A stretch of 23,307 nucleotides of DNA from JADKIH01 sp049363815 (GCA_049363815.1 JBMQEM010000101.1:1-23307); one strand, 5' to 3'; counted from the stretch's first letter, positions 1-8,720 are shown. Notes: a model not told the origin generated them from the sequence alone. Numbers and translations are program-made.

Positions 1-1068
1 GCAATTGAAAAAGAGATATCCCACATCCAACTTCATCATCCTGAATTTAAAAAAGATTATGACGTAGAATTTGTGATAAATAATGGAGTGCAAATTCTGA
101 ATGAGACAAAAAGGTCAAAAAACGTAAAAGCCGCAAGCGGAAGATCACTTGCTAAAGGTATGTTAGCAACAGCTACAGGAAGTGCAGGAATAAATATTAT
201 TGGGGTAAATAGTTCAGATGAAGACAGCGCAACCAATCTAAGTAAAAATATAATAGAAGGTACTTTTCTTTCTGAACATCTCAAACATGAAATGGTTATT
301 GGTGAAAAGTTACATAAGAAACTTAAGCTGAAACTAAATTCAAAAGTAGTTATCACCTTAACTGATAAAGACAAGAATATAACTTCAGGAGCATTTAGGA
401 TCAAAGGAATCTACAAAACTAAAAATTCGACTTACGATGAGGCTAATGTTTTTGTTAACATTAATGAACTCAATTCATTGTTGAATACTCCCAACAGTGT
501 ACATGAAATTGCAATTCTGCTTAACACCAACGAAACACTTGATACCGTATACAATTCATTAAAATCAAAATACCCGAACATTAAAACAGAAACATGGCAG
601 GAGGTTTCTCCAGAAACAAATTTGCTATTATCAACAACAAGTCAGAGCATGTTGATATTCATGAGCATCATAATGCTTGCCCTGGCATTCGGAATCATAA
701 ATACAATGCTTATGGCCGTATTGGAACGAACAAGGGAAATCGGGATGTTAATAGCCTTGGGAATGAATAAAGCACGGGTCTTCAAAATGATCCTGATAGA
801 AACCGTATTACTTGTGCTGACAGGAACACCATTCGGGATCTTACTGGGTTTTATTACAACACAATATTTTGGTATACATGGAATCCGTTTATCAGGAGCA
901 CAGGAACTTTACTCTAGTTTTGGAATGAGCGAGACTATTTTCCTGAAATTAAACATCAGCGATTACCTGGTGGTAATTGAATTGGTAATAATAACTTCCC
1001 TCATCTCATCAATATTCCCGGCCAGAAAAGCCTTGTCATTAAATCCTTCAGATGCTATCCGAAAATAG
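1..1068 (+). CDS. ABC transporter permease, FtsX/MacB-LolC type (5' end outside window)
   Basis: This is an inner-membrane permease of the MacB/LolCE/FtsX superfamily, which couples cytoplasmic ATP hydrolysis to movement of a substrate in the periplasm or outer leaflet. The frame is open from base 1, so the N-terminus, including TM1, is missing. The in-frame GTG at 73 is internal and not a credible start. About 355 residues are visible: a periplasmic core-domain portion, then a C-terminal FtsX domain with three hydrophobic segments (near 640-720, 790-870 and 960-1020). The hallmark cytoplasmic loop ERTREIGMLIALGM lies between TM2 and TM3, and the protein ends in the usual PARKALSLNPSDAIRK-type tail. 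The partner ATPase begins 15 bp downstream, and a beta-barrel gene follows that, so the three are probably one operon. Family membership is secure. The substrate cannot be read; lipoprotein or lipid traffic is a guess from the neighbours. Confidence 0.9.
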   Translation, partial: AIEKEISHIQLHHPEFKKDYDVEFVINNGVQILNETKRSKNVKAASGRSLAKGMLATATGSAGINIIGVNSSDEDSATNLSKNIIEGTFLSEHLKHEMVIGEKLHKKLKLKLNSKVVITLTDKDKNITSGAFRIKGIYKTKNSTYDEANVFVNINELNSLLNTPNSVHEIAILLNTNETLDTVYNSLKSKYPNIKTETWQEVSPETNLLLSTTSQSMLIFMSIIMLALAFGIINTMLMAVLERTREIGMLIALGMNKARVFKMILIETVLLVLTGTPFGILLGFITTQYFGIHGIRLSGAQELYSSFGMSETIFLKLNISDYLVVIELVIITSLISSIFPARKALSLNPSDAIRK

Positions 1069-1083
1069 TTAAAACTTCAATCA

Positions 1084-1779
1084 ATGGATCCTGTAATTGA
1101 CACACACAACGTCTATAAAATATTTAACGAAAAAACGATTCCTGTAAATGCAGTAAACGGTGTTCATATCCACATTGAAAGGGGAGAGTTCACGGCTTTA
1201 GTAGGTCCTTCCGGCTCAGGAAAAACTACTGTTCTTAATATGATAGGAGGGCTTGATAACCCTTCCAAAGGGCAAGTTATTATAAATGGAAAAAACATTA
1301 CTGAAATGAGCAGCAGGCAATTGATTGAATTCAGACTAAACAACATTGGCTTTGTATTCCAATCCTACAATCTTATCCCTGTTCTAACTGCAAAAGAAAA
1401 TGTCGAATTCATCATGCTACTTCAAAAGAGGCCGAAAGAAGAACGGGAAAAGCGAACAATGGAATTGCTCCGTCAGGTAGGGATTGAAGATAAAGCTAAT
1501 GTGCGTCCTTCAGAACTTTCCGGAGGACAGCAACAACGTGTTGCTGTTGCCAGGGCACTTGCAAGCAAGCCACAATTTGTTCTTGCAGATGAACCAACTG
1601 CAAACCTCGATTCTGTTTCAGCATCCAACCTTCTTGACATCATGGAAAAACTGAATCACGAGGAAAACATGACTTTCTTATTCTCCACTCATGATCAACG
1701 GGTGATCGACCGGGCACATCGAGTCATCACACTACAGGACGGAAAAATTATTTCTGATGAAAAAAGAAATCGTAATTAA
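1084..1779 (+). CDS. ABC transporter ATP-binding protein, LolD/MacB type
   Basis: This is the ATPase partner of the upstream permease, 231 aa, the normal length for LolD-like subunits. All nucleotide-binding motifs are intact: Walker A GPSGSGKTT (residues 41-49), Q-loop Q93, signature LSGGQQQR (145-152), Walker B FVLADE (165-170), D-loop NLDS (174-177) and switch H203 in STHD. It should sit on the cytoplasmic face as a dimer with the permease. The ATG lies 15 bp after the permease stop. The TAA stop overlaps the ATG of the next gene (TAATG), which suggests translational coupling to the outer-membrane protein. The LolD/MacB/FtsE subgroup is inferred from the permease type and the sequence style. 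The exact transported substrate is unknown. Confidence 0.95.
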   Translation: MDPVIDTHNVYKIFNEKTIPVNAVNGVHIHIERGEFTALVGPSGSGKTTVLNMIGGLDNPSKGQVIINGKNITEMSSRQLIEFRLNNIGFVFQSYNLIPVLTAKENVEFIMLLQKRPKEEREKRTMELLRQVGIEDKANVRPSELSGGQQQRVAVARALASKPQFVLADEPTANLDSVSASNLLDIMEKLNHEENMTFLFSTHDQRVIDRAHRVITLQDGKIISDEKRNRN

Positions 1780-2945
1780 TGAATACCATTTGTAAATATT
1801 TATTGAACATTTTTTTTCTATTGCTATATCAGAATCTTATAGCGCAAGAAGAAAAACCTAAGTCATGGAAACTGAATGGTTACGTAAAATATATGTTTAC
1901 GACATCTTTATTCACCGAACCAGACTCCGTTGTTACTTCGAATCTGATTCATAACAGACTGAATTTTAAATGGAATTTTTCGAAAGTATTTTACACACGG
2001 ATTGAAATGCGAAACCGGATCTATTTTGGCGAGCAGATAAAACTTATTCCCGATTTCGGAAAACTTATTTCTAAAGATGATGGCTATATTAATCCAACTA
2101 AGGTCTGGATAGAAAAAAGTTCAATCGTAGCATTGACTAATTTTGATCGAGCATTGATTAATGCCACTTTAGAAAAGTTTATAATAACCATTGGCAGACA
2201 AAGGGTCAATTGGGGAATGAATACCATCTGGAATCCCAACGACTTATTCAATGCTTATAACTTCCTTGATTTTGACTATGAAGAAAGGCCGGGAGTGGAT
2301 GCCATCAGAATACAATACTTCAGGAATTCATATTCATCAGTAGAGCTTGCATATAAGCCATCAAAAGAAAAAGACAGGGCGGTTGGAGCTATCCTATACA
2401 AATTCAACAAATGGAAATACGACTTTCAAATTTTAGGTGGTGTTTATTATACTGATCTTGTAGTTGGTGCAGGATGGGCAGGAAATATTAAAGATGCAGG
2501 ATTCAAGGGGGAAGTTTCCTATTTTAAAGACAAGAGCGATTTCAATGCAGGAAATGAAAATTTAACAGGATCGATAACATTTGACTATTCATTAAAACAT
2601 GAATGGTATGTTTCAGCAGCTGCTTTATATTTACAAAATCCAATTTCTACTTTATCAGGAACGATGAATCCCATTTCGCAAAATCTAAGCGTTAAATCTC
2701 TGATGCCCAATAATTTTTCGATCTATACCAGTGCTACGAAATCCTTCTCCCCTATTTTATCCGGGAGCATGTCAGTGATCTATTCCCCGGAAGACAACAG
2801 CACAATCATTTTTCCTGTACTTACTTATAATGTAGCGAAAAATTTCATCTTTGATTTCACAGCACAAAGTTTCTTTTCGGATCGGAGTGTTGCATTTAAA
2901 TCTTTAGGTAATTATATCTATTTGAGATTAAGGATGGATTTCTAA
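1779..2945 (+). CDS. Outer-membrane beta-barrel protein, DUF1302/porin-like
   Basis: This 388-aa protein has an N-terminal signal peptide: hydrophobic residues about 5-20 with likely cleavage after Ala22, just before QEEKPK. The rest is dominated by alternating aromatic/polar strands and ends in YIYLRLRMDF, a terminal aromatic typical of Bam-assembled barrels. Recognisable blocks are GRQRVNWG (139-146), NPNDLFN (152-158) and DYEERPGVDA (166-175). They resemble the conserved N-terminal blocks of DUF1302-like and alginate-export-like barrels. Its start overlaps the stop of the ABC ATPase by one base, so it is very likely co-expressed with that transporter. It could be the outer-membrane partner of an ABC-driven envelope pathway. 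The function is inferred from context only. The gene ends 13 bp from the opposing dehydrogenase gene, and I see no clear terminator hairpin in that gap. Confidence 0.8.
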   Translation: MNTICKYLLNIFFLLLYQNLIAQEEKPKSWKLNGYVKYMFTTSLFTEPDSVVTSNLIHNRLNFKWNFSKVFYTRIEMRNRIYFGEQIKLIPDFGKLISKDDGYINPTKVWIEKSSIVALTNFDRALINATLEKFIITIGRQRVNWGMNTIWNPNDLFNAYNFLDFDYEERPGVDAIRIQYFRNSYSSVELAYKPSKEKDRAVGAILYKFNKWKYDFQILGGVYYTDLVVGAGWAGNIKDAGFKGEVSYFKDKSDFNAGNENLTGSITFDYSLKHEWYVSAAALYLQNPISTLSGTMNPISQNLSVKSLMPNNFSIYTSATKSFSPILSGSMSVIYSPEDNSTIIFPVLTYNVAKNFIFDFTAQSFFSDRSVAFKSLGNYIYLRLRMDF

Positions 2946-2958
2946 CACCTTTCTTGAG

Positions 2959-3906
2959 CTAATCCAGCTTCCTGATCTTAGCAACCAAAACCTCTGCAAT
3001 CTTTCGCAACGACTCAAACGTCCACCCCGCAATATGCGGTGTCAGTATTACTTTCTCCGATTGTGTCAGATAGACCCAATCCGGATTGCTCGTAAGTCCT
3101 GCTGATTCTATACTGAATTTTTCAAAAGATGCATCTTCATATTCATAAACATCGAGACAAGCGCCAAGAATTTTTCCAGACTTAAGTCCATTTACAAGAT
3201 CGTGAGTTGAAACACATTTACCGCGTGCTGTGTTGATCAGATAAAATGGTTTATCGAATGAGCTAATAAATTTTTCATTGATAAAAAATTCTGTTTCAGT
3301 AGTCAAAGGAATATGCAGACTTAAAACATCTGCTTGCTGCTTGATTTCTTCAAGAGTTGTTTCCTGAACAAAATCATTTGTAAAACCTGTTTTATATTTA
3401 TCAAATGCAAGTACACTGCAATTAAAACCTTTCAACTTTTCTGCAAATGCAGAACCCATATTTCCAAAGCCGATAATACCGACTGTTTTGCCTTCCAGTT
3501 CATGACCACGATTCTTTTCGCGGATCCACTCTCCTGCTCTGACTTGTCTGTCGGCGCGATTGAGATTATTGAAAAGCATCAGCAACATTCCAAGAGCGTG
3601 TTCGCCGACAGCATTGCGATTTCCCTCCGGAGAATTCAGGCAAGAAATTCCTTTCTGCGAAGCATATTCAACATCGATGCTTTCCATTCCTGCGCCGCAG
3701 CGTGCTATAAATTTTAATGCAGTAGCTTTATCGAGAAATTTTTTATTGATGGTTACACGACTTCTGATTACGATTCCATTCGTATCTGACAATTGCGAAT
3801 AGATCTCTTCGAGCGAAAATTTATCTGCTGCAATGCATTCATGACCATCAGCGATCATGCTTTCCCATAAAAACGGATGTGCAGTATCTATGAAAAGTAT
3901 TTTCAA
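2959..3906 (-). CDS. 2-hydroxyacid dehydrogenase (D-3-phosphoglycerate dehydrogenase-like)
   Basis: This NAD-dependent D-isomer-specific 2-hydroxyacid dehydrogenase has 315 aa, the length of the short form without a C-terminal ACT domain. It has an N-terminal flavodoxin-like substrate half, the Rossmann motif GIIGFGNMG (143-151), and Asp169 after the second strand (preference for NAD over NADP). The catalytic triad is R228 (NTARG), E257 (LDVYEYED) and H291 (LTPHIAG), with spacing typical of the family. The substrate could be 3-phosphoglycerate, glyoxylate/hydroxypyruvate or another 2-keto acid. No serC is adjacent to support serine biosynthesis, so I give no symbol. The ATG overlaps the rsmA stop by 4 bp (ATGA), indicating translational coupling in the DUF4286-rsmA-dehydrogenase run. 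Confidence 0.88.
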   Translation of the reverse strand: MKILFIDTAHPFLWESMIADGHECIAADKFSLEEIYSQLSDTNGIVIRSRVTINKKFLDKATALKFIARCGAGMESIDVEYASQKGISCLNSPEGNRNAVGEHALGMLLMLFNNLNRADRQVRAGEWIREKNRGHELEGKTVGIIGFGNMGSAFAEKLKGFNCSVLAFDKYKTGFTNDFVQETTLEEIKQQADVLSLHIPLTTETEFFINEKFISSFDKPFYLINTARGKCVSTHDLVNGLKSGKILGACLDVYEYEDASFEKFSIESAGLTSNPDWVYLTQSEKVILTPHIAGWTFESLRKIAEVLVAKIRKLD

Positions 3907-4712
3907 TTTGCTTCTTTTATCCTGTGTTCAATAATAAAATTTGTCAGCTGCACAAATTGCTGCCAGCTCAATGCTTCAGCACGTAATCCTGAAAAAGGAA
4001 TTTCAACATCTTTTGCAATCATTGCTCCCATTGCATTTCTGAGCGTTTTTCTTCTTTGATTAAATGCCATTTTTACTGTCTTCCGGAATTCTTTTTCATC
4101 ACAACCAAGATTGAAATTATCTTTTCGAAGAAAATGCAAAACAGCTGACTTCACTTTCGGTGGTGGTTGGAAATCTGTTTCATTCAATTGCATTACAACT
4201 TTTACATCGTAATAAGCTTGCATGAAAACACTGAGGATACCATATTCCTTACTTCCGGGATCGCCTGCAATACGCATTGCAACTTCTTTCTGAAACATCC
4301 CAACCACTTCCGGAATTCTATCGCGGTCATCAAGTACCTTGAATAGGATCTGCGAAGAAATATTGTATGGAAAATTACCAATGATTGCAAACTGTCCTTT
4401 AAAGAATTCATCGAAATTCATTCTTAAAAAATCAGCATGAATAATATCCTGTTGTCGTAACGGAAATCGATTGAATAAAAATGAGATCGATTCATCATCC
4501 AAGTCCACAATTCTCGTCCGGTAGCCTTTCTTTTCAAAAAGAAAATCCGTCAGAATCCCCATTCCCGGACCAATCTCCAGAATATCGGTATACGCTTTAC
4601 TCTCCCCTAAAAAACCAACGATACGCTCAGCGATAGCAGGGTCTTTAAGGAAATGTTGTCCGAGGGCTTTTTTGGCTCTGACACCGGATGAGGATCTAAG
4701 TTCTTTGGTCAA
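3903..4712 (-). CDS. rsmA: 16S rRNA (adenine(1518)-N(6)/adenine(1519)-N(6))-dimethyltransferase RsmA/KsgA
   Basis: RsmA dimethylates two adjacent adenosines in the 3' terminal hairpin of 16S rRNA using SAM. It acts in late small-subunit assembly, and its loss causes kasugamycin resistance in other bacteria. The 269-aa protein starts with the family hallmark KKALGQHFLKD (residues 14-24). It then has SAM-binding motif I EIGPGMGILT (46-55) and motif IV NFPYNIS (113-119), the catalytic NxPY-type sequence with F as the variable residue. A C-terminal helical domain contains FNQRRKTLRNAMG, also characteristic. The start is 13 bp from the DUF4286 stop, and the downstream dehydrogenase overlaps by 4 bp. 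Length and motifs are complete. Confidence 0.97.
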   Translation of the reverse strand: MTKELRSSSGVRAKKALGQHFLKDPAIAERIVGFLGESKAYTDILEIGPGMGILTDFLFEKKGYRTRIVDLDDESISFLFNRFPLRQQDIIHADFLRMNFDEFFKGQFAIIGNFPYNISSQILFKVLDDRDRIPEVVGMFQKEVAMRIAGDPGSKEYGILSVFMQAYYDVKVVMQLNETDFQPPPKVKSAVLHFLRKDNFNLGCDEKEFRKTVKMAFNQRRKTLRNAMGAMIAKDVEIPFSGLRAEALSWQQFVQLTNFIIEHRIKEAN

Positions 4713-4725
4713 ATTAAGTTAATTA

Positions 4726-5031
4726 TTACTTTATCACATCCAACAACGTCCTGAATGAAACCGTCGAATCCTTGTACCTTGCAATAAAATCGGCACGCAA
4801 TGCCGGAGCATAAATGTCTTCATACTGCTTGAACTTTTCCATGCTTTCACATAAATACTGCACTGAATAAGTATGTCCACCCGATTCATCATCACTGACT
4901 ACTTTAAGAATATGAAATTCCAGAAACATTCCTGTAATCATTACATCAGGAATGTGTGAATTGAGCATCCATTGCAGCCATTCTTCGTGGACGGAAGCAT
5001 CTATGTTGGTTGTGACGTTGTATAGAATCAT
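4726..5031 (-). CDS. DUF4286 family protein
   Basis: This small 101-aa cytoplasmic protein begins MILYNVTTNID. It matches my recollection of DUF4286, a short ferredoxin-fold-like family common in Bacteroidota. Visible features are a first strand (ILYNVTTNI), the helix HEEWLQWMLNSHIPDVM, a second strand block with FHILKV and HTYSVQYLC, and a C-terminal helix ending in FRTLLDVIK. There is no signal peptide or membrane segment. It is the first gene of the run leading into rsmA, 13 bp upstream, and probably shares its promoter. No TAnnTTTG box is evident upstream. The function is unknown. The family call is from memory of the sequence style, not a search. Confidence 0.8.
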   Translation of the reverse strand: MILYNVTTNIDASVHEEWLQWMLNSHIPDVMITGMFLEFHILKVVSDDESGGHTYSVQYLCESMEKFKQYEDIYAPALRADFIARYKDSTVSFRTLLDVIK

Positions 5032-5183
5032 ATTTAGGTGAGTGGTAAGTTGTGAGGAGCAAGACTGAGATAAAGTTGTCTTTTGCTTCTGATAGAAATC
5101 AGATTAATTTTAATTTTCACTCGACCTCTTGTGCTCTCGGTGTTTTTTTTCTTTGTGATCTCTGTGTTTTTAAAAAAAATCTC

Positions 5184-5221
5184 CCGCAGATCCCGCAGAA
5201 TACGCAGATCTTTGCGCAGAT
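5184..5221. repeat. Degenerate CGCAGA repeat
   Basis: Four CGCAGA units at irregular spacing of about 9-12 bp (CCCGCAGAT, CCCGCAGAATA, CGCAGATCTTTG, CGCAGA). It adjoins the CGTTATT array and a CTTTGTGATCTCTGTG stretch at about 5151-5167, making a spacer built from three simple repeat types. Confidence 0.7.
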
Positions 5222-5226
5222 TTTTT

Positions 5227-5268
5227 CGTTATTCGTTATTCGTTATTCGTTATTCAATATTCGTTAAT
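5227..5268. repeat. 7-bp tandem repeat CGTTATT
   Basis: Four perfect head-to-tail copies of CGTTATT (5227-5254), then two degenerate copies (CAATATT, CGTTAAT). The array runs into the TAA stop (5264-5266) of the minus-strand TPR gene. Confidence 0.9.
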
Positions 5269-7111
5269 TTATCACGTCGCCGCGCAACGCCCTATACTTC
5301 TTTCTTGCTTCCACCACAAAAACACTTCCCGGATATTTGACGATCAGATCCTGAAAGAGTTCCTGGGCTTTGACTTTATCGTTCAGTTTCGTTTCGTGGA
5401 GTATTGCCCTTTGATAAAGTGCATCATCTGCAATTACACTGGCGCTGTCGTATTCAAGAATCTTCGCATAAAGTGAATCTTCTGCTTTATAATTTCTTTG
5501 CAGATCCATTATATGTGCTTCCTTGAACCAGGCATCATCGACAAGTGAATGATTCGGATAAAGGATATGAATTGAATCAAGAACCGCTAATGCATCATCA
5601 TTCTTATTTCTGTAACTCAACAGATCCGCTCGTGAATATAACATTAAGGCATCTGTAGTGGAATCAAGTCCCATGTTGTCACTGATGAGTAACGATAATG
5701 ACAAGGCATCGTTTGCAATAAGCTGAGACGTTGCTGATTTAAGCACATCCAGTTGCGCCTGGGCCCACAGAAAATCACCGCGGAAATAATCCAGTCGTGC
5801 GCCTCTGTATTTTGCTTCCTGCCCTAATGCATCGTGTTTGAAATCTTTGTCAACTTGTGCATAAAGCAGATCAGAGTCCCATACATTTCCACTGAACAGA
5901 TACACATCACCTAATTCTAGTTTACAATCTGCTTTAGTTTGTGCAGCGATTCCCGGATAATCAATGGCTTCTTCAAGATCTGCAATTGCAGTATCGATCT
6001 TATCAAGATAAAATGCCCGAAGATGCGCAAGTCCTTTGATCAAACCAGCTGTTCTTCCGGATCTTCCCAATTCCGAAAGAGTCATTTCATAATCGTTTTC
6101 AAGTTTGACCAGATCAGCTTTTGTGTAAATATTTTCTTCAGTGATCTTTCTGTTGTAAGTATTCAACAATTCCATTCTTGCAGGAATGTAATTGTTGTTG
6201 TCCTTTCCTTTATCTAATACATACTGATATCCTTTAATGGCAATATCATAATTCAGGTTTGCGACTGCCATTGAACTGATGGACATGATGCGACTGCCAT
6301 CTTCCTTCATCCGTTTATCAATTGCCTTTGCCTGTATCAATGCAGATTCAAAATCTTTTTGCTGGATAAAATACCAGATCAGCATTTCAGGAAATTCACT
6401 TTTCTCCGGCGTTTTCTGAATTCTTCTAAGCAAAGAAGTCCGGAGCATATCACCACGATTGTTTTCAGGATCGAAGCCTACACGGGCCTGCATGATATTG
6501 AGAACACTTTGCTGCATCATCGGATTATCGGCAACTGCATCAAGATATTCTTCGATCATGGCCTGATAATTTCCCTTCTGATAATATACTTCGGCTGTTT
6601 CAAAATAAAAACCATAGATCTCACGCATCATCTTTCTTCCTTCCTGATAAGTTTGCAATGCATAATCAGTCTCAAGACGATTTAAAAAAGTACTAGCCAG
6701 ATTCATGATCTGTCCCTGATCAGGTTTTAGTGATTTTATAGCTTTCTCATACTGCGCCTTTGCTTTGTCAGGCTGATTTATCTGAGAATAGATATATCCG
6801 AGATCAACCAGATACGACAAACTTGTTTCCTGCTTCTTGATCATTTTCTTTGTCAGCTTTTCGGCTTCATTGAAATCTTTCATAGCAAGCAAACATTTGT
6901 AATACTGCGGATAAGTCCCAAATGGATCTCTGTCCATCAACTTATCATAGAGCTGCGCAGCTTTCTCATATTCGGCATTATTGAGATACTGATCAGCAAG
7001 CTGCCTGTCTTGTCCCATTTGTCCGAATGAGTTCAAAGCAAAGAAAAGCAGTAAGGTCAAAAACGAACCTACTGCTTTTCCGAATTTTATAAATTTCGTT
7101 TTGTTTTTCAA
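5264..7111 (-). CDS. Exported tetratricopeptide-repeat protein
   Basis: This 615-aa protein has a signal peptide (positively charged KNKTKFIKFGK, then hydrophobic LTLLLFFALNSFG, likely cleaved near residue 30). TPR-like helix pairs run through most of the chain, for example LNNAEYEKAAQLYDKL near residue 43, INQPDKAKAQYEKAIKSL near 110, and a C-terminal block with DKVKAQELFQDLIVKYPGS. It should act in the periplasm or at the outer membrane as a protein-interaction scaffold, with no catalytic motif visible. The start is a TTG whose last two bases overlap the serS TGA stop (TTGA). No ATG is available before the signal peptide, and this start gives an intact leader, so I accept it. The 3' end runs directly into a 7-bp tandem repeat array that overlaps the TAA stop. 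Confidence 0.85.
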   Translation of the reverse strand: MKNKTKFIKFGKAVGSFLTLLLFFALNSFGQMGQDRQLADQYLNNAEYEKAAQLYDKLMDRDPFGTYPQYYKCLLAMKDFNEAEKLTKKMIKKQETSLSYLVDLGYIYSQINQPDKAKAQYEKAIKSLKPDQGQIMNLASTFLNRLETDYALQTYQEGRKMMREIYGFYFETAEVYYQKGNYQAMIEEYLDAVADNPMMQQSVLNIMQARVGFDPENNRGDMLRTSLLRRIQKTPEKSEFPEMLIWYFIQQKDFESALIQAKAIDKRMKEDGSRIMSISSMAVANLNYDIAIKGYQYVLDKGKDNNNYIPARMELLNTYNRKITEENIYTKADLVKLENDYEMTLSELGRSGRTAGLIKGLAHLRAFYLDKIDTAIADLEEAIDYPGIAAQTKADCKLELGDVYLFSGNVWDSDLLYAQVDKDFKHDALGQEAKYRGARLDYFRGDFLWAQAQLDVLKSATSQLIANDALSLSLLISDNMGLDSTTDALMLYSRADLLSYRNKNDDALAVLDSIHILYPNHSLVDDAWFKEAHIMDLQRNYKAEDSLYAKILEYDSASVIADDALYQRAILHETKLNDKVKAQELFQDLIVKYPGSVFVVEARKKYRALRGDVIN

Positions 7112-8379
7112 TTGATCTTATCGAAACCCGTATATGAACGGATCGCATCGGGTATAATAACGCCATCAGGCGTCTGATTATTTTCTAATAATGCGGCAAC
7201 TATTCGTGGCAAAGCAAGTGCGCTACCATTGAGAGTATGCGCAATTTGCGGCTTTTCACTACCCTGGCGGTAACGTAACTTCATTCTGTTGGCCTGGAAA
7301 GTCTCGAAATTAGAAACTGAACTGACTTCCAGCCACTTTTTCTGTGCTGCTGAAAATACTTCAAAATCGTATGTCAAGGCGCTGGCAAAACTCATATCAC
7401 CTCCGCATAAACGAAGGATCCTGAAAGGTAGTTGCAGTGAACGCAATAATCCTGAAACGTGTTCGACCATTTTGTCCAGTGTTTCATAGGATCTATCCGG
7501 ATGCTCGATCTGAACGATCTCAACTTTATCGAACTGGTGCAAACGATTCAATCCGCGAACGTCTTTTCCATAACTACCTGCTTCACGACGGAAGCAAGGA
7601 GTATAGGCGCACATTTTAATTGGGAGTTCTTCGCTCTTTACAATTACATCGCGGTAAATATTTGTGACCGGAACTTCAGCAGTCGGGATCAGATAATAAT
7701 CATCGATCTGCATATGATACATCTGACCTTCCTTATCAGGAAGTTGTCCGGTTCCATAACCTGATTCTTTATTTACCAGAATCGGAGGTTGTATTTCCCT
7801 GAAGCCGGCTTCGGTTGCTTTATCTAAAAAATAATTGATCAGTCCGCGTTGTAACCGTGCACCCTTTCCTTTGTAAACAGGAAATCCTGCTCCGGTAAGT
7901 TTAACACCCAATTCAAAATCGATGATATCGTATTTTGTCGTTAGTTCCCAATGTGGAACAGCGCCGGCATGCAGTTCAGGAATTGTTCCTTCCTGATGTA
8001 CGACTTCATTATCTTCAGGAGTTTTTCCTTTCGGAACTTGAGCAGAAGGAATATTCGGAAGTTTTATCATTTCCGCATTCAGCTTTTCTTCAATGTCATT
8101 CAAAAGCATTTGCAAAGCAGAAGACGATTCTTTCAGTGCTCCACTCTTGTTTTTCATTTCATCGCCTTCATGTTTTTTTCCGGCCTTATAAAGATCACCC
8201 ACTTGTTTAGCAAGGGTATTTTGCTGAAATAAAAGTTCGTCGAGTTCATTTTGGATTTTCCGGCGATTTTCATCGATGGAAATTATATTTGCAACAATTT
8301 GTTTAGCATCAAAATTTTTCACCGCAAGGCGTTCAATAACGAAATCGCTTTTTTCGCGAAGAGTAGTAATCTGAATCAT
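7108..8379 (-). CDS. serS: Seryl-tRNA synthetase
   Basis: This class II aminoacyl-tRNA synthetase charges tRNA-Ser (and tRNA-Sec where present). It has 423 aa, a normal bacterial length. The N-terminal long coiled-coil arm that binds the tRNA variable arm spans roughly residues 25-105, rich in Q, E, K and L heptads. The catalytic domain shows GTGQLP, IPTAEVPVTNIY, the motif 2 region PCFRREAGSYGKDVRGLNR and motif 3 LNGSALALPRIVAALLEN. The ATG at 8379 is preceded by a TAAATTTG box at 8399-8406, giving a short leader. It is probably co-transcribed with the downstream TPR gene, whose start overlaps its stop. Confidence 0.98.
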   Translation of the reverse strand: MIQITTLREKSDFVIERLAVKNFDAKQIVANIISIDENRRKIQNELDELLFQQNTLAKQVGDLYKAGKKHEGDEMKNKSGALKESSSALQMLLNDIEEKLNAEMIKLPNIPSAQVPKGKTPEDNEVVHQEGTIPELHAGAVPHWELTTKYDIIDFELGVKLTGAGFPVYKGKGARLQRGLINYFLDKATEAGFREIQPPILVNKESGYGTGQLPDKEGQMYHMQIDDYYLIPTAEVPVTNIYRDVIVKSEELPIKMCAYTPCFRREAGSYGKDVRGLNRLHQFDKVEIVQIEHPDRSYETLDKMVEHVSGLLRSLQLPFRILRLCGGDMSFASALTYDFEVFSAAQKKWLEVSSVSNFETFQANRMKLRYRQGSEKPQIAHTLNGSALALPRIVAALLENNQTPDGVIIPDAIRSYTGFDKIN

Positions 8380-8398
8380 AGGAATATTAAATGTGGTG

Positions 8399-8406
8399 CA
8401 AATTTA
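8399..8406 (-). promoter_or_regulatory. Possible -7 element of serS promoter
   Basis: TAAATTTG on the minus strand matches TAnnTTTG exactly and sits 20 bp upstream of the serS ATG. No good TTTG -33 box is visible about 19 bp further upstream, so only the -7 half supports it. Confidence 0.4.
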
Positions 8407-8442
8407 ACAGATTTATCGGTTATCTCTCTTGAAAATAAATTC

Positions 8443-8473
8443 GGATTGCGGATTGCGGATTGCGGATTTGGGA
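8443..8473 (+). repeat. Island repeat L1 (GCGGATT array)
   Basis: Three successive GGATTGC units followed by GGATTTGGGA. It is inverted relative to L2: 27 of 31 positions match the reverse complement of the L2 region, so a stem with a roughly 200-nt loop is possible. Confidence 0.8.
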
Positions 8474-8679
8474 ATTAACAAACCGCCTCTTAGTTCAATG
8501 CATCATATTGTTAATCAACTATTTAAATAATTTTTTATTTGTTATTCTTTAAATTACCATTTATCCAAATTTCAATTATAATGACATAATCACTTCCAGA
8601 ATGGTATTGATCGAAATCCGAGATCATTCAATTTCAGATTTAGTTGATTATTATAAAAAAGACCTTTTCTACGAAGTAC

Positions 8680-8720
8680 CAATCCGAAATCCGCCATCCG
8701 AAATCCGCAATTCGAAATTC
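8680..8720 (-). repeat. Island repeat L2 (AATCCGAAATCCGC type)
   Basis: Tandem ATCCGAAATCCGC-like units in the opposite orientation to L1. The first 28 bp match R2 (9360-9387) at 26 positions as a direct repeat on the other side of the four-helix-bundle gene. Confidence 0.85.

Noticed and set aside
73..1068. GTG at 73 as the start of the ABC permease
   Set aside because: The frame is open from base 1 with permease-like sequence before it; the gene is simply cut by the window edge.
3334..3802. Overlapping plus-strand ORFs inside the dehydrogenase gene
   Set aside because: Antisense shadows of a gene with complete catalytic motifs.
5227..5268. CRISPR-like array
   Set aside because: 7-bp units are contiguous with no unique spacers and no cas genes nearby.
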